From CAVSWT01 sp963731745 (GTDB lineage: Bacteria; Bacteroidota; Ignavibacteria; Ignavibacteriales; Ignavibacteriaceae): a DNA stretch of 64,000 nt. Of the stretch, positions 20,114-28,033 are shown piece after piece. Made by a program: the position numbers and the translations under genes. Within the stretch, counting starts at the first letter, position 1. Every line of letters begins with the position of its first letter. The stretch spans positions 62,001-126,000 of the forward strand of contig CAVSWT010000010.1 of assembly GCA_963731745.1 (NCBI GenBank), read 5' to 3'. The notes beneath the pieces are model-generated. The model saw nothing but the letters and a program-made list of their open reading frames with translations, had not been told where the DNA came from and did not search any database.

Positions 20114-20296
20114 ATGAAAGCGGCTAAGAATAACAGTAGTATTATTTTACTTTTTGCTTTAATATTATTTCTGCTGATAGGCTTTATATTATTTTTAATA
20201 ATTACATTTAATCCCGGACATCATAAACCACCGGCTAAATCAGATTTAGGCTATGTTATTTCAGTGCCAAACAATTATTTTATTACGGATGGTTGA
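20114..20296 (+). CDS. Possible small membrane protein
   Basis: A 60-codon frame encodes one strong membrane helix (residues about 9-31, IILLFALILFLLIGFILFLI) followed by a short polar tail (HHKPPAKSDLGYVISVPNN). The composition is convincing for a small inner-membrane protein. However, there is no clear ribosome binding site and I recognise no family. It is not overlapped by another gene. It could be non-coding. Confidence 0.4.
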   Translation: MKAAKNNSSIILLFALILFLLIGFILFLIITFNPGHHKPPAKSDLGYVISVPNNYFITDG

Positions 20297-20304
20297 ATAG
20301 TAAG

Positions 20305-20739
20305 TTAAATTATTTTTTCCATTTCTAGATGTGGTATATTCACTTCTATAAATTCTTCCCCAACTTTTTTATATCCTAATTTATCATAAAATTTTATTGC
20401 AGTATCTCTGGCGTGAAGAATAATTTTTTTATAACCAAGGTTTTTTGAATATTCTTCTGAAAAAATAACCAATTCCTTTCCGATACCATTAGCTCTAAAA
20501 CCTTCATCAACGGCAACTTGTCTCATTTGTACTAACTGTTCAGTTATAGGTTTTAGAACCAGAACGCCTATTAAATTATTTTCATGATAAGCGCCAATAT
20601 GGATTTGCGTTATTTCCTCGGCTAATTCATCAATACTAAATTCTAAACCAAGGGGCTCTCTTAAAATTCTATTTCTAAGAGCTAGTTCAAGGAAATAATC
20701 TGTGCTAAAATAGTTGATAATTTTAATATTTGTTTTCAT
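20305..20739 (-). CDS. GNAT family N-acetyltransferase
   Basis: The 144-residue protein shows the GNAT acetyl-CoA-binding motif A: MRQVAVDEGFRANGIGKELV, including R-x-x-G-x-G, followed by the motif B region KKIILHARDTAIKFYDKLGYKKVGEEF, which is typical of the family. It is a stand-alone gene, convergent with the small ORF before it. The acetylated substrate cannot be predicted. The ATG at 20739 gives a protein of the usual single-domain size. Confidence 0.88.
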   Translation of the reverse strand: MKTNIKIINYFSTDYFLELALRNRILREPLGLEFSIDELAEEITQIHIGAYHENNLIGVLVLKPITEQLVQMRQVAVDEGFRANGIGKELVIFSEEYSKNLGYKKIILHARDTAIKFYDKLGYKKVGEEFIEVNIPHLEMEKII

Positions 20740-21018
20740 TAATTTTTCATAAATTAGCTGTCGCTATTGGTTCACTAAAATTACCCGATTAAAAATATTT
20801 CTATTTACCAAAATTAGTCCATTTTTATAATTCTGTCAAAATGAACTTATAGTTAAATCGTTTATTAATAATAAAATAGGGCTGTTATTTTAAGATTTAT
20901 TGAAACGATATTAATGGTTATATATAAATACGGGGTACAGCCTTTATAACAATATTCTTCATTATTAATCAAACTCAATTTAAAGAATTTATAATTATAT
21001 AATAATTCAGGAGTGAGT

Positions 21019-21867
21019 ATGAAAAATATCCTTTTCTTGCTTTTAGTTCTAATTTCAACTTTAGCATTTGCACAAGATAAAAAAGACACAATAAAAGTCG
21101 GCTGGGGAGCTTCTGCAGTTACGGGGTTAAATTTAAGTCAGGTAGCGTTCAGCGATTGGTCACAAGGCGGCGATAATTCTCTAGCGTTTACAATCTTCGG
21201 TTTGTTAGGAGCTAATTATTATGCAATGCCTTGGAAATTAGAAAATAGTTTGAAACTTGCATATGGAAGAACCAAGCTTGGTGAAAGTGCATTTAGAACG
21301 AATGATAATGAACTGTATTTAGAAAGCGTTTTAACTTACGATGTTCCCACATGGGAGGTTGATCCTTATTTTAGCAATACTGTTAGAACTGTAATTTCTA
21401 AAGGTTATGATTATAAAGTCGATCCGGCACTTCAAATATCTAATTTTTTTGACCCTGGTTATATCACCCAAAGCTTGGGTTTTTCTTATGATAAATTAAA
21501 AGGTTTCAAAACAAGATTAGGTTTAGCAATTCAAGAAACGTTTACACAAGAATTTAATCAGTATTCAGACGATGCAGATACTCCGGACAAAGTCGAAAAA
21601 TTTAAACTAGAAACTGGTTTGGAATCTGTTACAGAAGGTGAAGTAGAATTTGCTGAGAACATGCTGCTGAATTCAAAGTTAAGATTATTTACCAGGTTTA
21701 ACATGCTTGATGTTTGGGACGTTAGATGGGATAACACAATTACTGCTAAAGTAAATGATTTTGTAAATGTTAATTTAAATGTTCTTGTTATTTATGAAAA
21801 AAGTCAATCATTAAAAACACAAATTAAAGAGGCTTTACAACTGGGCTTTACATACACACTGTTTTAA
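21019..21867 (+). CDS. DUF3078 domain outer-membrane-type protein
   Basis: The 282-residue protein starts at the ATG at 21019, placed five bases after AGGAG. A GTG two codons earlier would swallow the ribosome binding site. A signal peptide (MKNILFLLLVLISTLAFAQ) is followed by the DUF3078 pattern: WGASAVTGLNLSQVAFSDWS-QGGDNSLAF, later YFSNTVRTVISKGYDYK, and a run of alternating beta strands ending LQLGFTYTLF, with the terminal Phe typical of outer-membrane barrels. DUF3078 proteins are common in Bacteroidota and Chlorobiota; their role is unknown. The next gene is the channel mscL, 48 bp away. Confidence 0.85.
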   Translation: MKNILFLLLVLISTLAFAQDKKDTIKVGWGASAVTGLNLSQVAFSDWSQGGDNSLAFTIFGLLGANYYAMPWKLENSLKLAYGRTKLGESAFRTNDNELYLESVLTYDVPTWEVDPYFSNTVRTVISKGYDYKVDPALQISNFFDPGYITQSLGFSYDKLKGFKTRLGLAIQETFTQEFNQYSDDADTPDKVEKFKLETGLESVTEGEVEFAENMLLNSKLRLFTRFNMLDVWDVRWDNTITAKVNDFVNVNLNVLVIYEKSQSLKTQIKEALQLGFTYTLF

Positions 21868-21915
21868 AATGTTCGATTAATTAAAATAATTTCTAATAAA
21901 ATGGCAGGAGGAAAT

Positions 21916-22317
21916 ATGTCGATGATGAAGGAATTTAAAGCATTTGCAATGCGCGGAAATGTGATGGATATAGCAGTGGGTATTGTTATTGGCGCTGCTT
22001 TTGGTAAAATTGTAAGCTCATTTGTAGCTGATGTAATTATGCCGCCGATAGGGCTTTTAATTGGTGGAGTTGATTTTAGCAGAATCATGATTACCCTTAA
22101 AGAAGCTACGGAGACGACTAAAGCAGTCACAATAAACGTTGGTGTATTCGTGAATACGATTATCGATTTTATAATAATTGCTTTTGCAATATTTATGGTT
22201 GTAAAAGGAATGAATAGAATGAAGAAAAAAGAAGAAGCAAAGCCTGCGCCTCCTCCTGTTCCTTCGAAAGAAGAAGTTTTGTTAACCGAAATTCGCGATG
22301 CGCTTAGAGCCAAATAG
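21916..22317 (+). CDS. mscL: Large-conductance mechanosensitive channel
   Basis: MscL is a homopentameric inner-membrane channel that opens under membrane tension to release osmolytes during hypo-osmotic shock. The hallmark KEFKAFAMRGNVMDIAVGIV starts TM1 and continues GAAFGKIVSSFVADVIMPPIG. TM2 is FVNTIIDFIIIAFAIFMVV. The C-terminal helical bundle (KEEVLLTEIRDALRAK) is complete. I place the start at the ATG at 21916, which aligns with the MSIIKEF start of known MscL and follows AGGAGG by four bases; an ATG at 21901 lies upstream of that site. The length of 133 residues is normal. Confidence 0.95.
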   Translation: MSMMKEFKAFAMRGNVMDIAVGIVIGAAFGKIVSSFVADVIMPPIGLLIGGVDFSRIMITLKEATETTKAVTINVGVFVNTIIDFIIIAFAIFMVVKGMNRMKKKEEAKPAPPPVPSKEEVLLTEIRDALRAK

Positions 22318-22352
22318 AATATGTATTTGATGAAATTAAATAGAAGGGATCA

Positions 22353-23894
22353 ATGATGAGAAGATATAGTCTTATCTTAACAAGTTTAATTTTTATATTG
22401 TTTTTTAGTGTGACAGTCAAAAGTCAAATCAAGTCTGATGGAACTAAATTCGGGTTGCAAATAAACGGCTTAATTCCCGACGATGATTTTGGATATAATA
22501 ATGGTATAAGATTAGGTTACTTAGCACGCGGGTTTCTCAGGTTTGATGCAAGCCAAAATCTGGAAGTGGAATTAGGCGGGGGATATGGTAAATATTCAGG
22601 TTTGGATTTTAAATCCGATGAGTACAATACTGATTTGATTCCTATTGATTTACGATTTGTCTTAAGTCCATTTAAAACTGAGTCCTGGAATCCCTTCTTC
22701 TATTTTGGATTCGGAGCACTGCATTATTCGGTTCAAAATTTGCCATTGGCATACCAATTTCAAACTCCCCCCGTTGAAGTTAAAAAAGATGGCTGGACGG
22801 GTGTTATACCTGCGGGAATAGGGGCTCAATTTGCATTAAGCCAAACAGTTCTTATGGAAATATCTGGTGGCATTTCTTATTCTTTAACAGAAAACTTAAA
22901 TTATTACAAAGTAAATGAAACACCGAATGATGCTTATTTTACTTTAGGCGTTGGTTTAACTTTTCAGAGTGACCGAGGAACATCAGATGATGATAAAGAC
23001 GGACTAACCTTAGATGAGGAAGAAAAGTTAGGAACAGATCCTAAAAAAGCCGACTCAGACGGCGATGGCCTGACTGATGGGGAAGAGGTGAATAAATATA
23101 AAACCAATCCGCTAAATAATGATTCAGATGGAGATGGATTAAAAGACAACGATGAAATGTATACGTACAAAACAAATCCATTGGCTGGCGATTCCGATAA
23201 CGATGGTTTACTGGATGGTGAAGAAATAAATATTTACAAAACAAATCCTAATGATGCTGATTCGGATCATGATGGTTTGAAGGATGGCGATGAGATAAAA
23301 AATTATAAAACCGATCCATTAAAGGCTGATACTGATAAGGATGGTTTAAAAGATGGTGATGAGGTGGAAACATATAGCACCAACCCCATTGTTTCCGATA
23401 CTGATGGTGATGGACTTAGGGATGGTGATGAGGTAGTTAAATACAAATCGGATCCAACAAAGAAAGACACTGATGGCGGAACTATTGACGACGGCGTTGA
23501 AGTTAACCGGGGGACTGATCCAAATAATAGTAATGATGACATAGTTAAAATTGGAGTTCCAATTGTACTTGAAGGGATTACATTTGAAAGCGGGAAATAT
23601 GAAATCACTCCCGAATCAGAATCAGTCTTGCAAAAAGCTCTAAAGACTATGACTACTTATCCCGACATTGACGTTGAAATTGCCGGCTACACTGATAATA
23701 TTGGCAGCGCTTCCAGGAATTTAACACTTTCGCAAAATCGTGCAGCCGCTGTAAAAAACTGGTTAGTTACGCATGGAGTCAGTGAAACAAGAATAATTTC
23801 AAAAGGCTATGGATCTGAAAATCCTATTGTGCCAAATGACTCGCCGGAAAACAGAAGAAAAAATCGACGAATTGAATTTAAAAGAATAAAATAA
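22353..23894 (+). CDS. OmpA-family protein with beta barrel and thrombospondin type 3 repeats
   Basis: The 513-residue protein has four parts. A signal peptide (about 1-25) is followed by an eight-strand-like barrel domain (about 28-205). A stretch of about 180 residues then contains eight thrombospondin type 3-like calcium-binding repeats. The C-terminal OmpA domain (about 395-513) contains AGYTDNIGSASRNLTLSQNR and NRRKNRRIEF, which bind peptidoglycan. The protein therefore links the outer membrane to the cell wall through a long calcium-stiffened arm. Such OmpA/TSP3 porins are common in Bacteroidota. It follows mscL by 35 bp and has a terminator after it, so DUF3078-mscL-ompA may be one envelope transcription unit. 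Confidence 0.92.
   Translation: MMRRYSLILTSLIFILFFSVTVKSQIKSDGTKFGLQINGLIPDDDFGYNNGIRLGYLARGFLRFDASQNLEVELGGGYGKYSGLDFKSDEYNTDLIPIDLRFVLSPFKTESWNPFFYFGFGALHYSVQNLPLAYQFQTPPVEVKKDGWTGVIPAGIGAQFALSQTVLMEISGGISYSLTENLNYYKVNETPNDAYFTLGVGLTFQSDRGTSDDDKDGLTLDEEEKLGTDPKKADSDGDGLTDGEEVNKYKTNPLNNDSDGDGLKDNDEMYTYKTNPLAGDSDNDGLLDGEEINIYKTNPNDADSDHDGLKDGDEIKNYKTDPLKADTDKDGLKDGDEVETYSTNPIVSDTDGDGLRDGDEVVKYKSDPTKKDTDGGTIDDGVEVNRGTDPNNSNDDIVKIGVPIVLEGITFESGKYEITPESESVLQKALKTMTTYPDIDVEIAGYTDNIGSASRNLTLSQNRAAAVKNWLVTHGVSETRIISKGYGSENPIVPNDSPENRRKNRRIEFKRIK
22985..23526 (+). repeat. In-gene 69-bp tandem repeats encoding calcium-binding motifs
   Basis: Eight units of about 23 codons (about 69 bp) encode DxDxDGLxDGxEx-x-YKTNP motifs. 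The first is shortened (LTLDEEEKLGTDP) and the last is degenerate (DTDGGTIDDGVE). The repeats diverge at the DNA level but keep the Asp spacing, so selection acts on the protein. The array may vary in copy number between strains. Confidence 0.85.
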
Positions 23895-23901
23895 AATTAA
23901 A

Positions 23902-23924
23902 ATGCCCTGTTATCGGCAGGGCAT
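23902..23924 (+). terminator. Terminator after the OmpA gene
   Basis: An 8-bp GC-rich stem (ATGCCCTG / CAGGGCAT) closes a 7-base loop seven bases after the stop codon. The downstream sequence is only moderately T-rich (AATTATATG). Confidence 0.7.
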
Positions 23925-24021
23925 AATTATATGTAAGTTTTATTTAGTTCTTATACCCCATTATATGTATAGTATATGTTTTTTTAGTTAGCACAATTAT
24001 AAATATTAAAAAGAGGCCTGC

Positions 24022-24480
24022 ATGTTAGATGAAATATTAAAAATCGCAAAGAGTGAATTTGGCGGAAAACTAAGTGGTTTAGGATTGAATCAAGAACAAT
24101 TGGATAAATCTGTCAACATCACCGGCGAAACGGTTAAAGATGGTTTGAAAGAAGAAGTTCAGAAAAATAATCTAGACGGAATAATGGCATTATTTAGCGG
24201 CAAGGATACTGTGGATGCAAACAATCCAATAGTAAATAAAATTAGTTCAAATGCCATACAAAATATAACTTCCAAATTAGGAATATCAAGTTCAATTGCT
24301 TCGACTTTAGTAAATACAATTGTTCCTTTTATGCTCTCCAAAATTAGCGGAAAACTTGGCGGCGGTTCGGAAAATATTCTGTCTGGACTCTCAGGCTTGC
24401 TGGGCGGAGGTTTAAATTTGGGAAGTTTAGGCGATATCGCCAAAAAAGGAATGGGCGATAAATTAAAAGATCTTTTTTAA
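24022..24480 (+). CDS. DUF937-like protein
   Basis: The 152-residue protein resembles the DUF937/YidB class. It has a helical N-terminal part (residues 1-50). A central segment PIVNKISSNAIQNITSKLGISSSIASTLVNTIVPFMLSKISGKL follows the DUF937 pattern. The Gly/Leu-rich tail (about 112-140, including GLSGLLGGG) ends in KKGMGDKLKDLF. There is no signal peptide and no strong membrane helix. AAGAGG precedes the ATG. Function unknown. Confidence 0.6.
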   Translation: MLDEILKIAKSEFGGKLSGLGLNQEQLDKSVNITGETVKDGLKEEVQKNNLDGIMALFSGKDTVDANNPIVNKISSNAIQNITSKLGISSSIASTLVNTIVPFMLSKISGKLGGGSENILSGLSGLLGGGLNLGSLGDIAKKGMGDKLKDLF

Positions 24481-24548
24481 CTGAAAAAAATTTGTTAACA
24501 GCTTTTTAAAAGCATTATCAAAAATAAATTAATGTAAATATTGATTTT

Positions 24549-26489
24549 TTATTTTGATAATTTATTGCGGATTACATTAATTAAACTTCCGGCAATTATC
24601 ATTTCTAATTGTCGATCAGTAAGTGTGTGAACCATTTGATAATGCTCTTTATTAGTTTCATTATTAACTATAATTTCATTTTTACTTTTTAACTGGTTTT
24701 GCACATCTTCTATATTAAGCGAATCGGCCTGATTAATTTTTTTATAGTCTTCCGGATTTTTGAATGTTAACGGCACGATCCCAAAGTTTGCTAAATTTTG
24801 CCAGTGAATTCTTGCAAAACTTTTTGCCAATACAACCCTTAGACCTAAAAAGCGCGGTGCAATTGCGGCATGTTCACGGCTTGAACCTTGACCATAATTT
24901 TCACCAGCAACCACAAATAAGTTTGCTTTATTATTACTAATGCAACGTGAATAAAATGTTTCATCAATTTGTGAAAATACAAATTTGCTTATCTCCGGGA
25001 TATTACTTCTATACGGCAGCACTTTTGTTCCAGCAGGCATAATCTCATCAGTTGAAATATTATCCTTCACTTTTAAAATAACTGTTCCGCTTATTTTTTT
25101 AGGCAAAGCATCAAATTCAGGGAGCTGCTTTATGTTTGGCCCTTTTACAATTTTAATTTTGTCCGATTCTTCAGGCGGTTTAATTAACATATGATTATTT
25201 AAAATTATCTTTTCAGGGTCATGAAATTTTGGATAGGGGATATTCAAAGTTCTTGGATCAGTTATTTTTCCGGTCAGCGCACTTGCCGCAGCAGTTTCAG
25301 GGCTGCACAAATAAACTGAATCTTCCTTAGTCCCTGACCTTCCTGGAAAATTTCTGGGAACCGTACGCAAACTAATTCTACCGGATGCCGGCGCTTGTCC
25401 CATCCCAATACAACCGTTGCAGCCTGCTTGATGAAGTCTCGCTCCAGCGCTGATAAGTTTTTTTAGAAGACCAAGTTCAATCAGATTTTCTAGAATTTGC
25501 CTAGATGACGGGTTTATGTCAAAGGAAATTCCATCATGAATTTGCTTTCTGTCAACGATTAAAGCAGCAATTGCAAAATCCCGCAAACCCGGATTTGCAG
25601 ACGAACCAATATACGATTGATAAATTTCTTTGCCCGAAACTTCACTAACTTTTTTTACTTTACCAGGGCTGCTGGGAAGCGCAATCATTGGTTCAAGAGT
25701 TGATAAATTAATTTCATCAGTTTCATCATATTCTGCATCTTTATCCGCAATGATTTCTATCCAATCTTTTTCACGATTTTGGGTGCTGAGAAATCTTTTA
25801 ACCTCATTGTCGGAAGGAAATACAGTTGTAGTCGCTCCAAGTTCAGTCCCCATGTTAGCAATTACATGCCTGTCCATCGCAGTTAAATTATCTAAGCCCG
25901 GACCGTAGTATTCAATTATTTTACCAACGCCGCCGGTTACATCATAACGCCTTAACATTTCCAAAATTACATCTTTAGCACTAACCCAATCAGGCAGTTT
26001 ACCAGTTAATTTGATTCCTAAAATTTTTGGCATTTTTATATAAGCGGGTTCACCAGCCATGGCAAGTGCTACTTCTAAACCTCCTGTACCGATGGCAAGC
26101 ATTCCTAAAGCCCCTCCGGCAGGCGTGTGGCTATCCGATCCTAAAAGTGTTTTGCCTGGAATTCCAAATTTTTCCATGTGTACAGGGTGACTTACACCAT
26201 TACCGGGCCTGCTGAACCATACGCCAAACTTTTTACAAGCGCTTTCTAAAAAAAGATGATCATCAGGATTCTTATAATCTTCTTGAATTAAATTATGATC
26301 TACATATTGGGCTGAAAGTTCTGTTTTAACTCTGTTTAATTTAATGGCTTCAAATTCAAGCATAACCATTGTTCCGGTTGCATCCTGAGTCAGAGTTTGA
26401 TCAATTTTTAATCCTATCTCTTCTCCAGGAATCATATTACCTTGTAGTAAGTGAGTTTCAATTAGTTTCTGTGATACATTTTTTCCCAT
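24549..26489 (-). CDS. Aconitate hydratase, short (Aquifex-like) type
   Basis: Aconitase interconverts citrate and isocitrate in the TCA cycle through a 4Fe-4S cluster. The protein is about 646 residues, much shorter than AcnA (about 890), and matches the short class with the swivel domain at the C-terminus (GSSREHAAIAPRFLGLRVVL). Substrate and cluster region motifs include DATGTMVMLEFEA, LGSDSHTPAGGALGMLAIG and QAGCNGCIGMGQAPASGR with two ligand Cys. At the position where AcnA has IGSCTN the sequence reads IGSSANPG, so the third ligand Cys is not where expected. The ATG at 26489 is preferred because AGGA lies seven bases upstream; an ATG at 26504 would add five residues. A homoaconitase-type or isopropylmalate role is possible, but the length favours aconitase. 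Confidence 0.85.
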   Translation of the reverse strand: MGKNVSQKLIETHLLQGNMIPGEEIGLKIDQTLTQDATGTMVMLEFEAIKLNRVKTELSAQYVDHNLIQEDYKNPDDHLFLESACKKFGVWFSRPGNGVSHPVHMEKFGIPGKTLLGSDSHTPAGGALGMLAIGTGGLEVALAMAGEPAYIKMPKILGIKLTGKLPDWVSAKDVILEMLRRYDVTGGVGKIIEYYGPGLDNLTAMDRHVIANMGTELGATTTVFPSDNEVKRFLSTQNREKDWIEIIADKDAEYDETDEINLSTLEPMIALPSSPGKVKKVSEVSGKEIYQSYIGSSANPGLRDFAIAALIVDRKQIHDGISFDINPSSRQILENLIELGLLKKLISAGARLHQAGCNGCIGMGQAPASGRISLRTVPRNFPGRSGTKEDSVYLCSPETAAASALTGKITDPRTLNIPYPKFHDPEKIILNNHMLIKPPEESDKIKIVKGPNIKQLPEFDALPKKISGTVILKVKDNISTDEIMPAGTKVLPYRSNIPEISKFVFSQIDETFYSRCISNNKANLFVVAGENYGQGSSREHAAIAPRFLGLRVVLAKSFARIHWQNLANFGIVPLTFKNPEDYKKINQADSLNIEDVQNQLKSKNEIIVNNETNKEHYQMVHTLTDRQLEMIIAGSLINVIRNKLSK

Positions 26490-26762
26490 CTTGATTTCCT
26501 GCATTTATTAAACTTTTATAATCTACTATAGAAAATTAATTTGAATATTGTTGTATACTGCCTCAAATAACAAAATTTTTTTAAGAAATGATTTTTAAAA
26601 GATTCCAGGTCATATATAATTATTCATTAGATGAGAGAGCAAAATTAAAGGCGGGTTTTATTTTTAAAGCAAATTTAATAAAGGCATATCCAGAATTAAC
26701 GTAATACTCCCTCCATATTAAATTAGGTAACAATTTTATTTTTTTAGGAATGAACTAACTAA

Positions 26763-27266
26763 TTAACCAACCCAATTTTCTGCCCAGCTATATCCAGTTC
26801 TTACCCTAGTTAACTTGGGTTTTGTTATTCCAGTTTTAATACAGATAACTTGAACTTCTGCTAAGTTTAAGATTTTACCTGTAATGTTTCCCATTGGAAG
26901 ATGAGAATGATTTGAACTTCCTTGAGAAGCAATTGTGATTAGATCAGCATTATTAACTTTTGAATAATCAATTATTTGTTCTACAGGATCACCAACCCTG
27001 AGTGATTCGATGATCTTGATATTATAGGGTGGAATTCTTGCTATAAATCTTCTTAGTTCTTCCTCTGCTTCCATAATTTTGCCGTGCAAATTGTCATCAT
27101 TGGCTTCACGATTTTTTGAAAATAAATCCATGTTATCTGGCACTACAACATGAAGTAAATGAATGGTAGCAGAGTTCTGAGAAGCTAAGAATAATCCAAA
27201 GTCAAATGCTTGCACAGAATTTTCAGAAAAGTCGGTTGGAACAAGAATATTTTGAATATCCATCAT
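26763..27266 (-). CDS. Universal stress protein (UspA family)
   Basis: The 167-residue protein starts NILVPTDFSENSVQAFDFGL, the typical Usp opening with the ATP-contacting Asp, and has a second conserved block ADLITIASQGSSN. The usual ATP motif G-x2-G-x9-G-(S/T) is only partly kept (GSSNHSHLPMGNITGKI), so nucleotide binding is uncertain. A strong AGGAGG site precedes the double ATG. About 20 residues beyond the Usp fold (PKLTRVRTGYSWAENWVG) form an unusual C-terminal extension. It lies in a minus-strand group of stress and signalling genes. Confidence 0.9.
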   Translation of the reverse strand: MMDIQNILVPTDFSENSVQAFDFGLFLASQNSATIHLLHVVVPDNMDLFSKNREANDDNLHGKIMEAEEELRRFIARIPPYNIKIIESLRVGDPVEQIIDYSKVNNADLITIASQGSSNHSHLPMGNITGKILNLAEVQVICIKTGITKPKLTRVRTGYSWAENWVG

Positions 27267-27343
27267 AATTACCTCCTACTTTAATCGTGGTTTCAGCTAA
27301 GTTTACATGTTATCTTTTAATCTAAAGAGATGGTAAGAAAAAA

Positions 27344-27709
27344 TTATGACATAGTCAATGTGTTCACCAATTTTGATACTTCATTAAAATCGTATGGCTT
27401 GTAAAAAATGGTATTCACGTATTTTCTGATATTATCATCAAGTTCTTTTATTTTATCCTTGTATACATAGAAGATAATAACTGGCAATCGGTTATTTTTT
27501 TCTTTCAGGCCTTCGCAGAAGATTTCAATTTCTTTATTGGGGTCTGAATCAATAATTATTAAATCTACGCTGGAATTATCTGAAAGCATCTTAATCACAT
27601 TTAAATCAGTAGTAACAGTTACATCATATACATTTTGCAAATACATCAAGAAGCTATAACCTATTGTTATATCCTGACTGTAAAACATTATTTTTTTTCT
27701 ATTGCTCAA
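27344..27709 (-). CDS. Receiver-like protein, partly degenerate
   Basis: The 121-residue protein has the size and fold pattern of a lone response-regulator receiver: the beta-3 Asp is kept in DLIIIDSDPN and the conserved Lys in FYKPYD. The acidic pair after beta-1 is altered (KIMFYSQD in place of a DD/ED pair), and the switch Thr/Ser is replaced in VIIFYVYKD. It may therefore fold like a receiver but respond differently to phosphorylation. The start is a TTG at 27709, nine bases after GGAG. It lies 324 bp downstream of an NtrC-type regulator and 77 bp upstream of the Usp gene on the same strand. Confidence 0.75.
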   Translation of the reverse strand: MSNRKKIMFYSQDITIGYSFLMYLQNVYDVTVTTDLNVIKMLSDNSSVDLIIIDSDPNKEIEIFCEGLKEKNNRLPVIIFYVYKDKIKELDDNIRKYVNTIFYKPYDFNEVSKLVNTLTMS

Positions 27710-28033
27710 TAAACGAAACTCCGAATTTGTATACTACTTTCAACTTAATTTAGAATAATTACATGAAGGTTTAGAAATTAAAAACCTTTCAATGTATAGA
27801 AAATAGATTTTATTGGATAGAAATCCCTGGTATCTGATTACTATTTATATGCCAAGGATGATGGGGTGGAGTTAAAATTAATTGATATGAAAATTTGTAA
27901 TTTTCAAAGTATTTTTAAAAATACTTTGAAAGATTAACCAATTTTTTATTCTCTTTATTGGAAATGGATTGAGTCCAATTGCAATTAATGAGAATGCAAG
28001 AGATTATTTTTATTACAGTTATGAACTTCGGTT
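27710..28033. other. Gap with a long palindrome
   Basis: This 324-bp AT-rich stretch between the NtrC-type gene and the receiver-like gene contains no open frame I would call. It holds the 30-bp perfect palindrome described separately. It must also carry the promoter of the receiver-like gene, including its GGAG site. Confidence 0.55.
27902..27931. repeat. 30-bp perfect palindrome
   Basis: Two 15-base arms (TTTCAAAGTATTTTT and its exact complement) meet without a loop. Seen from the minus strand it lies about 100 bases after the NtrC-type gene, so it could fold as an AT-rich terminator hairpin. As DNA it could be an operator for the downstream receiver-like gene. Confidence 0.7.

Noticed and set aside
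22985..23526. Regular repeats suggestive of a CRISPR array
   Set aside because: The period is 69 bp throughout, coding, with diverged bases and conserved amino acids; there are no constant repeats with unique spacers.
22964..23608. Open frames antisense to the OmpA repeat region
   Set aside because: Ser/Pro-rich antisense translations of the repeated Asp/Gly codons; the sense strand encodes a clear TSP3 array.
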